Shown piece by piece: positions 33,453 through 42,975 of a DNA stretch of 64,000 nt. The stretch comes from Olsenella_K absiana. GTDB lineage: Bacteria; Actinomycetota; Coriobacteriia; Coriobacteriales; Atopobiaceae. The stretch covers positions 1 through 64,000 of the forward strand of contig NZ_JAZGJQ010000008.1 of assembly GCF_036408855.1 (NCBI RefSeq). The letters are read 5' to 3'. A program made the translations under genes and the position numbers. The number at the start of each line of letters is the position of its first letter. Position 1 is the first letter of the stretch. The notes under the pieces are model-generated. The model did no database searches. It was given only the letters and a program-made list of their open reading frames with translations, and had not been told where the DNA came from.

Positions 33453-33485
33453 AGGAGGGCGGGAGCCTGAGGCCCCCGCCCTCCT
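33453..33485 (-). terminator. terminator after secY
   Basis: 11-bp stem AGGAGGGCGGG (33453-33463) with CCCGCCCTCCT (33475-33485), followed by TTCTCTTG on the minus strand, 31 bases past the secY stop. It separates the spc operon from adk-map. The remaining bases 33316-33452 should hold the adk promoter, but no strong -35/-10 pair is seen. Confidence 0.75.
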
Positions 33486-33516
33486 GAATCCGTCTTTCAG
33501 CGACGACTACGATCGA

Positions 33517-34803
33517 CTACTTGAAGAAGCCCTCGTAGTTATGCATCTTGAGCTGGCTCTCGAGCGAAGCGAGCGTGTCGAGCGCGACTCCGACCATGAT
33601 CAGGATCGACGTGCCGCCGAACGCCTGGATCAGCGAGTTCGACGTGAACGCGAAGACGATCGACGGAACCACCGCGACGATGGCCATGAAGACGGCGCCT
33701 GGGAGTGTGATGTGGCTTATCACGTTCTTGATGTAGTCCGCAGTCGCCTGACCGGGTCTCACGCCCGGGATGAAGCCGCCGGACTTGCGAAGCTGGTCCG
33801 CGGTCTGCTCCGGGTTGAACACCATGGAGGTGTAGAAGTACGCGAAGAAGACGATCAGCAGGACCGAGAGGATCCAGTTGATCCAGCCGGTCGAGATCGC
33901 ATTCGCGAAGGCCTGCATCCAGTGAACGTTGGGGAAGAAGACCGCGATCTGCGCGGGGAGGTACAGTATGGCCGACGCGAAGATGATCGGCACGACTCCA
34001 GCCGTGTTCACCTTGATCGGGAGGTACGTGGACTGTCCCCCCATGATCCTGCGCCCGACCACGCGCTTGGCGTACTGCACCGGAATCCTGCGCTGGCCGC
34101 GCTCCACATAGACGATGAGCGGGATGGCCACCAGAATCACCAGCAGCGTCACGATCGTGAGGATCGGTCCGTTGGCTGAGTTCTGCACGGAGCCGATGAG
34201 CGCCGTCGGAAGGCCGGCCATGATGTTCGCGAAGATGATCAGTGACATGCCGTTGCCGATGCCGCGCTGGGTGATGACCTCGCCGAGCCACATGATGATG
34301 ATCGCGCCTGTCAGGAGCGTCCCTACGATGATGACGTCCTCGACGGCCTCGGGGAACCCGATCTGGGAGAAGTCCAGCCCGTACTGGCTGCTCTTGAAGA
34401 GGAAGAGGTAGCCGACCGCGTTGAGCAGCGCGAGCGCGACCGTGAGGTAGCGCGTGTACTGCGTTATCTTACGCTGGCCGGCCTCTCCCTCCTGCGCGAG
34501 CTCGGAGAGCGAGGGTATCACCGCCTGGAGCATCTGCAGGATGATCTGGGCGGTGATGTAGGGCATGATGCCCAGGGCAAACACCGACATGCGCGACAGG
34601 GCGCCACCCGAGAAGAGGTTGAGCACCGCGATCGCACCGCTGCCGCTCGCCGCCTGATTGTATGCGCTCAGCATGCCGGTGACCGGAATCCCGGGCACGG
34701 GCAGGTAGGCACCGAAGCGGTAGATCAGCAGGATGGCGATGGTGAGAACGATCTTCTCCCGAAGCTCCTTGGCGCGGAATGCGTTGGTGATTGCCTTTAG
34801 CAC
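33517..34803 (-). CDS. secY: protein translocase subunit SecY
   Basis: 428 aa, ten predicted membrane helices. MLKAITNAFRAKELREKIVLTI, the plug-region RFGAYLPVPGIPVT, and the cytoplasmic loops GQRRIPVQYAKRVVGR and SGGFIPGVRPGQ are typical. GTG start (34801-34803) lies inside the last codons of rplO, a 7-base overlap that couples its translation. Confidence 0.98.
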   Translation of the reverse strand: MLKAITNAFRAKELREKIVLTIAILLIYRFGAYLPVPGIPVTGMLSAYNQAASGSGAIAVLNLFSGGALSRMSVFALGIMPYITAQIILQMLQAVIPSLSELAQEGEAGQRKITQYTRYLTVALALLNAVGYLFLFKSSQYGLDFSQIGFPEAVEDVIIVGTLLTGAIIIMWLGEVITQRGIGNGMSLIIFANIMAGLPTALIGSVQNSANGPILTIVTLLVILVAIPLIVYVERGQRRIPVQYAKRVVGRRIMGGQSTYLPIKVNTAGVVPIIFASAILYLPAQIAVFFPNVHWMQAFANAISTGWINWILSVLLIVFFAYFYTSMVFNPEQTADQLRKSGGFIPGVRPGQATADYIKNVISHITLPGAVFMAIVAVVPSIVFAFTSNSLIQAFGGTSILIMVGVALDTLASLESQLKMHNYEGFFK

Positions 34804-35246
34804 GCGGGCTCTACCTTCCCTCCGGCGGCCTCGATCTTGGCCTTGGCAGAGGCGGACACCTTGTCGACCTTGACGGTCAGCTTCTTGGTGATCTCGCCGT
34901 CACCGAGGACCTTGACGGGGACGTAGTCGTGCTTGATGACGCCCTTGGCGAGAAGGGACTCGGCGTCCACGGTCTCGCCATCATTGTAGAGGAGCTCGAG
35001 GCGCGAGACGTTGACGGGAGCGTACTCGACGCGATTGTGGTTCTTGAAGCCGGGGAGCTTGGGGAGGCGCATCGCGAGCGGCGTCTGGCCGCCCTCGAAG
35101 CCCGCACCCTTGCCGCCGCCGGAGCGGGAGAGCTGGCCCTTGGAGCCGCGGCCCGCGGTCGTGCCATAGCCGGAGCCGTTGCCGCGACCGACGCGCTTGC
35201 GAGACTTCCTGGAGCCCTCCGCGGGACGAAGATCATTGAGCTGCAT
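34797..35246 (-). CDS. rplO: 50S ribosomal protein L15
   Basis: 149 aa. The Gly/Arg-rich N-terminus (LNDLRPAEGSRKSRKRVGRGNG) and GGQTPLAMRLPKLPGF are characteristic L15 segments. Overlaps secY at its 3' end. Confidence 0.98.
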   Translation of the reverse strand: MQLNDLRPAEGSRKSRKRVGRGNGSGYGTTAGRGSKGQLSRSGGGKGAGFEGGQTPLAMRLPKLPGFKNHNRVEYAPVNVSRLELLYNDGETVDAESLLAKGVIKHDYVPVKVLGDGEITKKLTVKVDKVSASAKAKIEAAGGKVEPAC

Positions 35247-35258
35247 TTGGGTGACTCC

Positions 35259-35450
35259 TTAGTTTTCCGTGACCTCGACAAGGTGCTTGACCTTGAAGAT
35301 CATTCCACGAACGCTCGGATTGTCGGGCAGCACCGAAGTGTCGCCGATCTTGCGGAGACCCATGGCGAAGCAGGTCCTGGTCTGGTCCTTCTTGACCTGG
35401 GTGACAGCGCTGCGCACCAGCTTGACGGTGAGCGTCTTCTCGTCTGCCAT
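35259..35450 (-). CDS. rpmD: 50S ribosomal protein L30
   Basis: 63 aa. LTVKLVRSAVTQVKKDQTRTC and LGLRKIGDTSV-type residues (MGLRKIGDTSVLPDNPSVRGMI) match bacterial L30. It lies between rpsE (3 bases) and rplO (12 bases) in the spc order. Confidence 0.97.
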   Translation of the reverse strand: MADEKTLTVKLVRSAVTQVKKDQTRTCFAMGLRKIGDTSVLPDNPSVRGMIFKVKHLVEVTEN

Positions 35451-35453
35451 GGA

Positions 35454-35978
35454 TTAGTCCTCCTTCTTGCTGCCGAACATCTGGCCCACGGTCATGCCGC
35501 GGCGCTCGGCGGTCTCCTCGGGGCTGGAGAGCTCCTTCAGGCCCTCGGCGGCAGCCTTGATGATGTTCAGGGCGTTGTCGGTGCCGAGGGACTTCGAGAT
35601 GACGTTCTTGATGCCGGCCAGCTCGAAGAGCGGGCGGACGGGGCCGCCGGCGATGACGCCGGTACCCTCGATGGCGGGCCTGATCATGACGCGGCCAGCA
35701 CCGTAGTGCCCCTCGACCTTGTGGGGGATGGTGCCGGACTCGGTGACGGGCACCTTGAACATGTTCTTCTTGGCGTCGTCGACGGCCTTCTGGATGGCCA
35801 GGGGCACCTCGGCGGACTTGCCCATGCCGATGCCCACGTTGCCCTTGCCGTCGCCGACGGCCACGAGGGCGAGCAGCGACATGCGGCGGCCACCCTTGAC
35901 CGTCTTGGAGACGCGGTGGATGTAGACGACGCGCTCCTGAAGATCGGAGTCCTCCTGGCGCTTACGATCACGTGGCAT
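35454..35978 (-). CDS. rpsE: 30S ribosomal protein S5
   Basis: 174 aa. VVYIHRVSKTVKGGRRMSLLALVAVGDG is the S5 signature, followed by the second domain with GAGRVMIRPAIEGTGVIAGGPVR. A short acidic-basic tail ends MFGSKKED. Involved in decoding accuracy. Confidence 0.98.
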   Translation of the reverse strand: MPRDRKRQEDSDLQERVVYIHRVSKTVKGGRRMSLLALVAVGDGKGNVGIGMGKSAEVPLAIQKAVDDAKKNMFKVPVTESGTIPHKVEGHYGAGRVMIRPAIEGTGVIAGGPVRPLFELAGIKNVISKSLGTDNALNIIKAAAEGLKELSSPEETAERRGMTVGQMFGSKKED

Positions 35979-35988
35979 GTGATTCCTC

Positions 35989-36357
35989 CTAGAACTTCAG
36001 GCCCGCGTTACGGGCACCGTCTGCGAGAGCCTGGATGCGGCCGTGGTACAGGAAGCCAGAGCGGTCGAAGACGACCTCGGTGACGCCCTTCTCCTGAGCA
36101 CGCTCGGCGACGAGCTTGCCGACGAACTCCGCGGCCTCCTTGTTGGAGCCGAGCTTGCCGGTCTCGCGGAACTCGGGGCTCAGGGTGGAGGCGGAGCAGA
36201 TGGTCTCGTGCGTGTCGTCGTTGATCACCTGGGCGTAGATGTTTGCGTTGGTGCGGTGAACGGTGAGGCGCGGGCGCTGCTCGGTGCCGTGCATCTTGGC
36301 ACGGACGCGACGCGCACGGCGCTTCTGGCCCGCCAGCTTAGCCTGGTTCTTGTTCAT
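35989..36357 (-). CDS. rplR: 50S ribosomal protein L18
   Basis: 122 aa. 5S rRNA-binding protein. A basic N-terminus (KLAGQKRRARRVRAKM), then RLTVHRTNANIYAQVI and VVFDRSGFLYHGRIQALADGAR are typical. 10 bases before rpsE in the transcription direction. Confidence 0.98.
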   Translation of the reverse strand: MNKNQAKLAGQKRRARRVRAKMHGTEQRPRLTVHRTNANIYAQVINDDTHETICSASTLSPEFRETGKLGSNKEAAEFVGKLVAERAQEKGVTEVVFDRSGFLYHGRIQALADGARNAGLKF

Positions 36358-36415
36358 TCCTTCTCCTTACGTGTGCCACCACCTGACGGGGTGATGGTCT
36401 TGCTTGGCCCTTAGG

Positions 36416-37000
36416 CTACTTGGCGGCCTTGCCGAGCTTCCTGCGGATGTGCTCGCCCTCGTAGTGGATGCCCTTGCCCTTGTACGGCTCGGGCGGACGC
36501 TTAGCCCGGATCTCGGCGGCAACCTGGCCGACCTGCTCCTTGGAGATGCCCTGCACGGTGATGTGGGTGTTGTCGGGCACCACGAAGCTGATGTTCTCGG
36601 GAGCCTTGTAGATGACCTCGTGCGAGTAGCCGAGCGAGAGGTCGAGATCCTTGCCCTTGAGGGCGGCGCGGTAGCCGACGCCGGTGAGCTCGAGCTTCTT
36701 CTCGAAGCCCTTGTCCACGCCGGTCACCATGTTGTGGAGCACGGTGCGCGTGGTGCCCTGCTGGGCGTTGGAGGCCTTGTAGGCCTTAGTGCGCTTGTAC
36801 TGCTCGTCCGTCATATCCTCGCAGCCCTCGGCGCGCGGGATGACGACCAGGATCTCGTCGCCCTCGCGCTGGAGCTCGATGAGGTCGGAGAAGGTGCGCT
36901 TGAGCTCGCCCTTCCCACCCTTGACGGTGACGGTGGTGCCGTCGATAGTCACGTCGACCCCGGCGGGGACGGTGACAGGCTGCTTGCCAATACGAGACAT
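36416..37000 (-). CDS. rplF: 50S ribosomal protein L6
   Basis: 194 aa. SRIGKQPVTVPAGVDVTIDG at the N-terminus and the C-terminal KEQVGQVAAEIRAKRPPEPYKGKG motif identify L6. ATG 36998-37000 is chosen at the conserved MSRIG; 30 in-frame codons further upstream are in non-conserved sequence that overlaps rpsH. About 15 residues longer than usual at the C-terminus. Confidence 0.98.
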   Translation of the reverse strand: MSRIGKQPVTVPAGVDVTIDGTTVTVKGGKGELKRTFSDLIELQREGDEILVVIPRAEGCEDMTDEQYKRTKAYKASNAQQGTTRTVLHNMVTGVDKGFEKKLELTGVGYRAALKGKDLDLSLGYSHEVIYKAPENISFVVPDNTHITVQGISKEQVGQVAAEIRAKRPPEPYKGKGIHYEGEHIRRKLGKAAK

Positions 37001-37029
37001 GTGTCTCCTCCTATCTTTCCCTACCGGAC

Positions 37030-37428
37030 TTACCAGACGTAGCAGATGACCTCGCCGCCGATGCCGAGCTTGCGGGCGTCGCGGTCGCACATCATGCCCT
37101 TGGAGGTAGAGATGACGGCGGTGCCGAGGCCGCCGAGAACACGCGGCAGGTCCTCAGCCTTGGAATAGATGCGAAGGCCGGGCTTAGAGACGCGCTTGAT
37201 GCCGCGGATAACCTTGGTGTGCTTGGGACCATACTTCAGCGTGATGTGGAGGGTCTTCTGGGGCTCGGTGTCCTCGACGCTGTAGCCCTCGAGGTACCCC
37301 TCCTCCGTGATGATCCGCGCGACCTCCACGAGGACCTTGCTGGACGGCATGGAGACCTGGTCCTTCTTCGCGGTGTTGCCGTTGCGGATACGCGTCAGCA
37401 TGTCTGCAATGGGATCGGTAACCTTCAT
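37030..37428 (-). CDS. rpsH: 30S ribosomal protein S8
   Basis: 132 aa. DPIADMLTRIRNGN at the N-terminus and GLGTAVISTSKGMMCDRDARKLGIGGEV at the C-terminus are diagnostic. In E. coli S8 represses the spc operon at the L5 start; the structured leader of rplE here (38326-38454) is a candidate target. Confidence 0.98.
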   Translation of the reverse strand: MKVTDPIADMLTRIRNGNTAKKDQVSMPSSKVLVEVARIITEEGYLEGYSVEDTEPQKTLHITLKYGPKHTKVIRGIKRVSKPGLRIYSKAEDLPRVLGGLGTAVISTSKGMMCDRDARKLGIGGEVICYVW

Positions 37429-37517
37429 AGATCCTTCTCCTTAGTTAGTGATGAAACTGCGCGAACGGTTCGTGCGCCCCCATGGGACGTACGCCTCCTC
37501 GCGAGGGCCCCTGGGTC

Positions 37518-37703
37518 CTACCAGCTCGCCTTGCGGACGCCAGGAAGCTCGCCCTTGCTCGCCAGCTCGCGGAAGCAGACGCGGCACAGGCCGAACTTGC
37601 GATAGACGGAGTGGGGACGCCCACAACGCTGGCAGCGGTTCTGCTTGCGCGTCGAGAACTTCGGCTCGCGGTTCGCCTTGACGATCATCGAAGTCTTAGC
37701 CAC
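37518..37703 (-). CDS. rpsZ: 30S ribosomal protein S14 type Z
   Basis: 61 aa, the short zinc-binding form. C-x2-C at QRCGRPH and C-x2-C at GLCRVCFRELA give the four zinc ligands. The 89-base gap to rpsH holds no gene. Confidence 0.97.
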   Translation of the reverse strand: MAKTSMIVKANREPKFSTRKQNRCQRCGRPHSVYRKFGLCRVCFRELASKGELPGVRKASW

Positions 37704-37764
37704 AAATCCTCCTTCAGGAAGAGGCCCCGACCTCCTGCCGGGGCAACCTTACTAACTCCTACCT

Positions 37765-38325
37765 CTACTCCTGCTTGAACGGGAAGTGGAAGGCCTCGAG
37801 AAGCGCCCTTCCCTCCTCGTCCGTGGGAGCGGTGGTAACGATGGTGATGTCCATGCCGCGCGTGTGGTCGATCTTGTCGAAGTCGATCTCCGGGAAGATA
37901 AGCTGCTCGGTAACGCCCATGGAGTAGTTGCCACGGCCGTCAAAGCTCTTGGCGGACAGGCCGCGGAAGTCGCGGATGCGCGGGATGGCGATGGCGATCA
38001 GACGATCGAGGAACTCCCACATGCGGTCGCCGCGAAGGGTGACCTTGGCGCCGATGGCCTGTCCCTGGCGCAGGTGGAAGGTCGCGATGGACTTGCGGGC
38101 GTGGGTGACGAGCGGCTGCTGGCCGGTGATGGCGCGCAGGTCGGCGACGGCGCCCTCGATGGCCTTGCTGTCCGTGGCGGCCTCGCCGACGCCCATGTTG
38201 ACGACAATCTTCTCGATCTTCGGGATCATCATCACGTTGGCGTAGTTGTACTTCTTCTGGAGCTGGTCGCGGACCTCGTCGTAGTACTTGGTCTTCAGAC
38301 GCGGGACGTACTTCTCCTCTGCCAT
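37765..38325 (-). CDS. rplE: 50S ribosomal protein L5
   Basis: 186 aa. 5S rRNA-binding protein. Landmarks are KIEKIVVNMGVGEA, TGQQPLVTHARKSIATFHLRQGQAIGAKVTLRG, FRGLSAKSFDGRGNYSMG and EQLIFPEIDFDKID. ATG 38323-38325 begins MAEEKYVPRLK; the upstream in-frame ATGs are in the leader. First gene of a separate transcription unit here, since a terminator precedes its leader. Confidence 0.98.
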   Translation of the reverse strand: MAEEKYVPRLKTKYYDEVRDQLQKKYNYANVMMIPKIEKIVVNMGVGEAATDSKAIEGAVADLRAITGQQPLVTHARKSIATFHLRQGQAIGAKVTLRGDRMWEFLDRLIAIAIPRIRDFRGLSAKSFDGRGNYSMGVTEQLIFPEIDFDKIDHTRGMDITIVTTAPTDEEGRALLEAFHFPFKQE

Positions 38326-38374
38326 GTTCACTCCTTCGATCATGGTGGACTTATGCGCGGGGATCACCTCGCGC

Positions 38375-38397
38375 CTCCTGGGTTGGCGCCCCAGGAG
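38375..38397 (-). promoter_or_regulatory. hairpin in the rplE leader
   Basis: 8-bp stem CTCCTGGG (38375-38382) with CCCAGGAG (38390-38397), loop TTGGCGC. It lies about 50 bases before the rplE start codon on the transcript and may be a ribosomal-protein autoregulatory site; this role is inferred from position. Confidence 0.45.
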
Positions 38398-38448
38398 CCA
38401 TTACGACGTCACGCGACAGACTAATCCCGCCTAGTGACGCAAGTTCAA

Positions 38449-38476
38449 ATCATAGTGTTTCCGGCGCCCGGGCGCC
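38449..38476 (-). promoter_or_regulatory. candidate promoter of the rplE operon with a 14-base palindrome
   Basis: TATGAT (38449-38454, minus strand) matches the -10 consensus in five of six bases. The -35 position has no good hexamer (TGGCGC) and is covered by the perfect palindrome GGCGCCCGGGCGCC (38463-38476), which could bind an activator or repressor. Confidence 0.45.
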
Positions 38477-38555
38477 AGTCGCCCGTCTTGACAAGGTGCT
38501 CTTCGCAATATCCCCACGTTTAGGATCTGGCTCGCGGGTCTCCTCGCTATACGAA

Positions 38556-38585
38556 AAGGGCCTCCCCCCGAGAGGAGAGGCCCTT
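38556..38585 (-). terminator. terminator between rplX and rplE
   Basis: 9-bp stem AAGGGCCTC (38556-38564) with GAGGCCCTT (38577-38585), 12-base loop that can form extra C/G pairs, TTTTCG following on the minus strand, 20 bases past the rplX stop. It divides the S10-spc supercluster. Confidence 0.75.
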
Positions 38586-38604
38586 CCTTTTGCTGTCCTG
38601 GCTG

Positions 38605-38922
38605 CTAGAACCTGGCGCCGCACTTCTTGCAAACGCGAACGGGGTCACCGTTGTCATCGTGCTCGTGGCCGACGCGGGTCGGCTTGCCGCAGGAGGGGCA
38701 GACGAGCATGACGTTGGACACGTCGATCGCCGCCTCCTTCTGGACGATGCCGCCCTGCTGGTTCTGCTGGGTCGGGCGCTGGGCCTTCTTGACGATGGCC
38801 ACGCCCTCGACGACGACCTTGCCCTCCTGGGGCAGGGCGCGCAGGACGGTGCCCTGCTTGCCCTTGTCCTTGCCGGAGATGACCTGGACCTTGTCGCCCT
38901 TCTTGACACTCATCTTAGGCAT
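38605..38922 (-). CDS. rplX: 50S ribosomal protein L24
   Basis: 105 aa. KOW motif at VKKGDKVQVISGKDKGKQGTV. The C-terminal CPSCGKPTRVG and VRVCKKCGARF give two CxxC pairs, a zinc-type L24. Last gene before the internal terminator. Confidence 0.97.
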   Translation of the reverse strand: MPKMSVKKGDKVQVISGKDKGKQGTVLRALPQEGKVVVEGVAIVKKAQRPTQQNQQGGIVQKEAAIDVSNVMLVCPSCGKPTRVGHEHDDNGDPVRVCKKCGARF

Positions 38923-38936
38923 TCGTCCACGCCTCC

Positions 38937-39305
38937 TTACAGCGTCTCGGGTGCGAGCGAGACGATCTTCATGTACCTGCGGTCGCGCAGCTCGCGTGCC
39001 ACGGGCCCGAAGATACGGGTGCCCTTGGGCTCGCCCTCCTTGTCGACCAGGACGCAGGCGTTCTGATCGAAGCGGATGTAGCTGCCGTCCTTGCGGCGGG
39101 TCTCCTTGACAGTGCGAACGACGACGCAGCGGACGACGTCACCCTTCTTCACGGAGCCACCGGGGGTCGCCTCCTGCACGGCGCACATGACCACGTCGCC
39201 GAGACCGGCATAGCGGCGCTTGGAGCCACCAAGGACCTTGATGCACTTCACACGCTTCGCGCCGCTGTTGTCAGCGACGTTGAGCATGGTCTCCATCTGA
39301 ATCAT
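38937..39305 (-). CDS. rplN: 50S ribosomal protein L14
   Basis: 122 aa, canonical length. MIQMETMLNVADNSGAKRVKCIKVLGG and GTRIFGPVARELRD are diagnostic. The 75-base gap to rpsQ upstream holds no gene. Confidence 0.98.
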   Translation of the reverse strand: MIQMETMLNVADNSGAKRVKCIKVLGGSKRRYAGLGDVVMCAVQEATPGGSVKKGDVVRCVVVRTVKETRRKDGSYIRFDQNACVLVDKEGEPKGTRIFGPVARELRDRRYMKIVSLAPETL

Positions 39306-39380
39306 TGCGAATCCTCCGAACCTAATCCCTGGAAGAGTCGCACCTTGTAGAGGTGCTCTCTCGGGAGCGGGTGTTTTCTA

Positions 39381-39647
39381 CTACTTTGCGCGCTCCACGA
39401 TCTCCACGACTCTCCAGCACTTGGTCTTGGAGAGGGGACGGGTCTCCATGACGCGAACGGTGTCGCCGAGGCCGCACTCGTTCTTCTCGTCGTGGCAATG
39501 GAGCTTCTTGTGCAGGGTCATCATCTTGCCGTACCTGGGGTGGTGCTTGCGGTAGGTGATCTGCACGGTGACCGTCTTGTCGCCGGAGCGAGAGATGACG
39601 ACGCCGGTGCGGACCTTGCGTGCGTTCCTGTTATCGGTTTCAGCCAT
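39381..39647 (-). CDS. rpsQ: 30S ribosomal protein S17
   Basis: 88 aa. RKVRTGVVISRSGDKTVTVQITYRK and the C-terminal GDTVRVMETRPLSKTKCWRVVEIVE match S17. 13 bases after rpmC. Confidence 0.97.
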   Translation of the reverse strand: MAETDNRNARKVRTGVVISRSGDKTVTVQITYRKHHPRYGKMMTLHKKLHCHDEKNECGLGDTVRVMETRPLSKTKCWRVVEIVERAK

Positions 39648-39660
39648 TACTCTCTCCTAC

Positions 39661-39870
39661 TTACTCGGCGGACTTGCTCTGGGCGATCTCGCGCGCGCGG
39701 ATCTCGGTGAGGACGCGGGCGATGTCGCGCTTGACGAGCTTCACGCGCGAGGTGTTGTCCAGCTGGCTGGTGGCCATCTGGAAGCGCAGGTTGAAGAGCT
39801 CTGCGCGGCCATCCTCGAGCTTCTTGGCGAGCTCCTCATCGGAGAGCTCACGGATATCCTTGTACTTCAT
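39661..39870 (-). CDS. rpmC: 50S ribosomal protein L29
   Basis: 69 aa. KDIRELSDEELAKKLEDGRAELFNLRFQ is the L29 helix pair near the exit tunnel, where nascent-chain factors dock. 6 bases after rplP. Confidence 0.97.
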   Translation of the reverse strand: MKYKDIRELSDEELAKKLEDGRAELFNLRFQMATSQLDNTSRVKLVKRDIARVLTEIRAREIAQSKSAE

Positions 39871-39876
39871 CTTTGA

Positions 39877-40301
<425 letters not shown>

Positions 40302-40302
<1 letters not shown>

Positions 40303-41015
40303 TAGCGGGCCCTCCTCTCATTGCGACCACGGCGAGGACGCGAAGAGCCCTCGAGCTCGGGCTTGGGAGCGGCCTGGCCGGGCAGCTTCTCGCCGAGGTA
40401 AATCCAAACCTTGATTCCGACGGCACCCATGCTCGTGCGAGCGGTGGCCTCGCCGAAGCCGATGCGGGCGCGCAGGGTGTGCAGGGGCACGCGGCCCTCG
40501 CGGTACCACTCGCGGCGACCCATCTCGGCGCCGTTCAGCCGGCCGGAGCACTGGATGCGGATGCCCTTGGCGCCGGCCTTGCGGGCGCTCTGGACGGCCT
40601 TGCGCATGGCGCGGCGGAAGGCGACGCGGCCCTCGAGCTGCTCGGCCATCGACTGGGCGACGAGGGAGGCGTCGAGCTCGGGGCGCTTGACCTCGATGAC
40701 GTCGACGTTGACCTCGCCCTTGTTGACCTTCGCGACCTTCTCGAGCTCGGAGCGCAGGGCGTCGATCTCGGCGCCCTTCTTGCCGATGACGATGCCCGGG
40801 CGCGCGGTGTAGATGGTGACCTTCACCTTGTCGCCGGCGCGCTCGATGTCGACGCGGGAGAGCGCGGCACGCGCGAGGCGCTTCTGCAGGAACTCGCGGA
40901 TGGCGAGGTCGTTGCCGAGGGTCTCGGCGTAGTTCTTCTTATCGGCGTACCAACGGGAACGCCACTCCTCGGTGATGCCGAGGCGGAAGCCGGTAGGCTG
41001 AACCTTCTGTCCCAT
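40302..41015 (-). CDS. rpsC: 30S ribosomal protein S3
   Basis: 237 aa. MGQKVQPTGFRLGITEEWRSRWYA at the N-terminus, the KH domain with RPGIVIGKKGAEIDALRSEL, and the C-terminal domain with GRLNGAEMGRREWYREGRVPLHTLRA. A basic Arg-rich tail ends the protein. Confidence 0.98.
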
Positions 41016-41022
41016 GCTTTCC

Positions 41023-41391
41023 CTACGCCTCCTTTCCAGGAGCGACGACGACGGTGATGTGGCTCGTGCGCTTGTTGATGCGCGACGCGGAGCCCTTGGC
41101 GCGCGGGCGGAAGCGCTTGAGCGTGGGGCCCTCGTCGACGTAGGCGGCCTTCACGTAGAGCGTGTCGCGACGCAGGCCGTTGTTGTTCTCGGCGTTGGCC
41201 ATCGCGGAGCGCAGGCACTTGGCCACGGGCTCGGCAGCGGCGACCTCGGAGAACTGCAGGATCTCGAGGGCCTTGTCGCAGGACTTGTTGCGAATCTGAT
41301 CGACGACCAGGCGGGCCTTGCGCGGGGCGACGCGGACGAACTTCGCGACGGCCCTCACCTCGACGGCGCCGGTTTCGGTGTTGTTAGCCAT
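41023..41391 (-). CDS. rplV: 50S ribosomal protein L22
   Basis: 122 aa. VAKFVRVAPRKARLVVDQIRNKSCDKALEIL and the tunnel hairpin GPTLKRFRPRAKGSASRINKRTSHI identify L22. 7 bases before rpsC in the transcription direction. Confidence 0.98.
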   Translation of the reverse strand: MANNTETGAVEVRAVAKFVRVAPRKARLVVDQIRNKSCDKALEILQFSEVAAAEPVAKCLRSAMANAENNNGLRRDTLYVKAAYVDEGPTLKRFRPRAKGSASRINKRTSHITVVVAPGKEA

Positions 41392-41406
41392 TTACTCCCT
41401 AACCCC

Positions 41407-41667
41407 CTAATTGGCCTTGTGGCCACGGAACGTGCGCGTGGGGGCGAACTCGCCCAGCTTGTGACCGACCATGGACTCGGTGATGTAGACGGGCACGTGC
41501 TTGCGGCCGTCGTGAACGGCGATGGTGTGGCCGACCATCTCGGGGAAGATGGTGGACGAACGCGACCAGGTCTTGATGACCTGCTTGTTGCCGGACTCGT
41601 TCATGGCAGTGACACGCGCGAGGAGACGAGTCTCTACGAACGGGCCCTTCTTGAGGCTTCTGCTCAT
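41407..41667 (-). CDS. rpsS: 30S ribosomal protein S19
   Basis: 86 aa. MSRSLKKGPFVETRLLARV and the C-terminal GHKLGEFAPTRTFRGHKAN are diagnostic. 15 bases before rplV. Confidence 0.98.
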   Translation of the reverse strand: MSRSLKKGPFVETRLLARVTAMNESGNKQVIKTWSRSSTIFPEMVGHTIAVHDGRKHVPVYITESMVGHKLGEFAPTRTFRGHKAN

Positions 41668-41696
41668 TCTTTCCTACTCCTACTACTCGTGTTGGG

Positions 41697-42533
<837 letters not shown>

Positions 42534-42597
42534 TGACTCTTTTCCCTTCTTGTCCGTTGGCCGACCCGCTCAGGGAATCGGTGGGTCGACACCGGAT

Positions 42598-42620
42598 TAC
42601 CACGGAGCCGCGCGTATCCA
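42598..42620 (-). repeat. 23-base repeated element, copy 1 (upstream of rplB)
   Basis: On the plus strand: TACCACGGAGCCG, one variable base (C), GCGTATCCA. It matches 53015-53037 (upstream of the rpsL promoter) in 22 of 23 bases and 44451-44473 in 18. Both full copies are on the same strand and lie before a ribosomal protein gene, after a terminator-like hairpin. Function unknown; a transcription-factor site is inferred. Confidence 0.7.
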
Positions 42621-42639
42621 TACCTTGCGCGGCAAGAGA

Positions 42640-42665
42640 CCCGCCCCCTCTCGCGAGGGGACGGG
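42640..42665 (-). terminator. terminator-like hairpin between rplW and rplB
   Basis: CCCG (42640-42643) with CGGG (42662-42665), CCCCTC (42645-42650) with GAGGGG (42655-42660), 4-base loop, and TCTCTTG following on the minus strand. It begins 7 bases past the rplW stop. Partial terminator or attenuator inside the S10 operon. Confidence 0.5.
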
Positions 42666-42672
42666 AGGTTAC

Positions 42673-42975
42673 CTACTCAGCGGCCTGCTGGTCGTTGGCG
42701 AAGATCTCGATCGACTCGCCCTCCTTGAGGGTGACGATGGCCTTCTTCCACTGGCGGGTCTTGCCCTGCTGCATGCGCACGCGCTTGTTCTTGGGCTTGA
42801 CGTTGACCGTGTTGACCTTGACCACGTGGACGCCGAAGATCTTCTCCACGGCGTCACGAATCTCCTCCTTGGGTGCAGTGCGGGCAACCTCGAAGGTGTA
42901 CTTGCCCTGCTCCATGAGGTCATAGGAGCGCTCGGAGACGACCGGGCGGATGATCACGTTGTAGACGGAGTTCAT
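42673..42975 (-). CDS. rplW: 50S ribosomal protein L23
   Basis: 100 aa. VIIRPVVSERSYDLMEQGKYTFEVA and KIFGVHVVKVNTVNVKPK are typical. Docking site for trigger factor and SRP at the exit tunnel. Its ATG overlaps the rplD stop by one base (TAATG). Confidence 0.97.
   Translation of the reverse strand: MNSVYNVIIRPVVSERSYDLMEQGKYTFEVARTAPKEEIRDAVEKIFGVHVVKVNTVNVKPKNKRVRMQQGKTRQWKKAIVTLKEGESIEIFANDQQAAE

Noticed and set aside
42534..42672. Possible tRNA or small RNA in the rplW-rplB gap
   Set aside because: No cloverleaf arms or CCA context; the gap is explained by a hairpin and the 23-base element.
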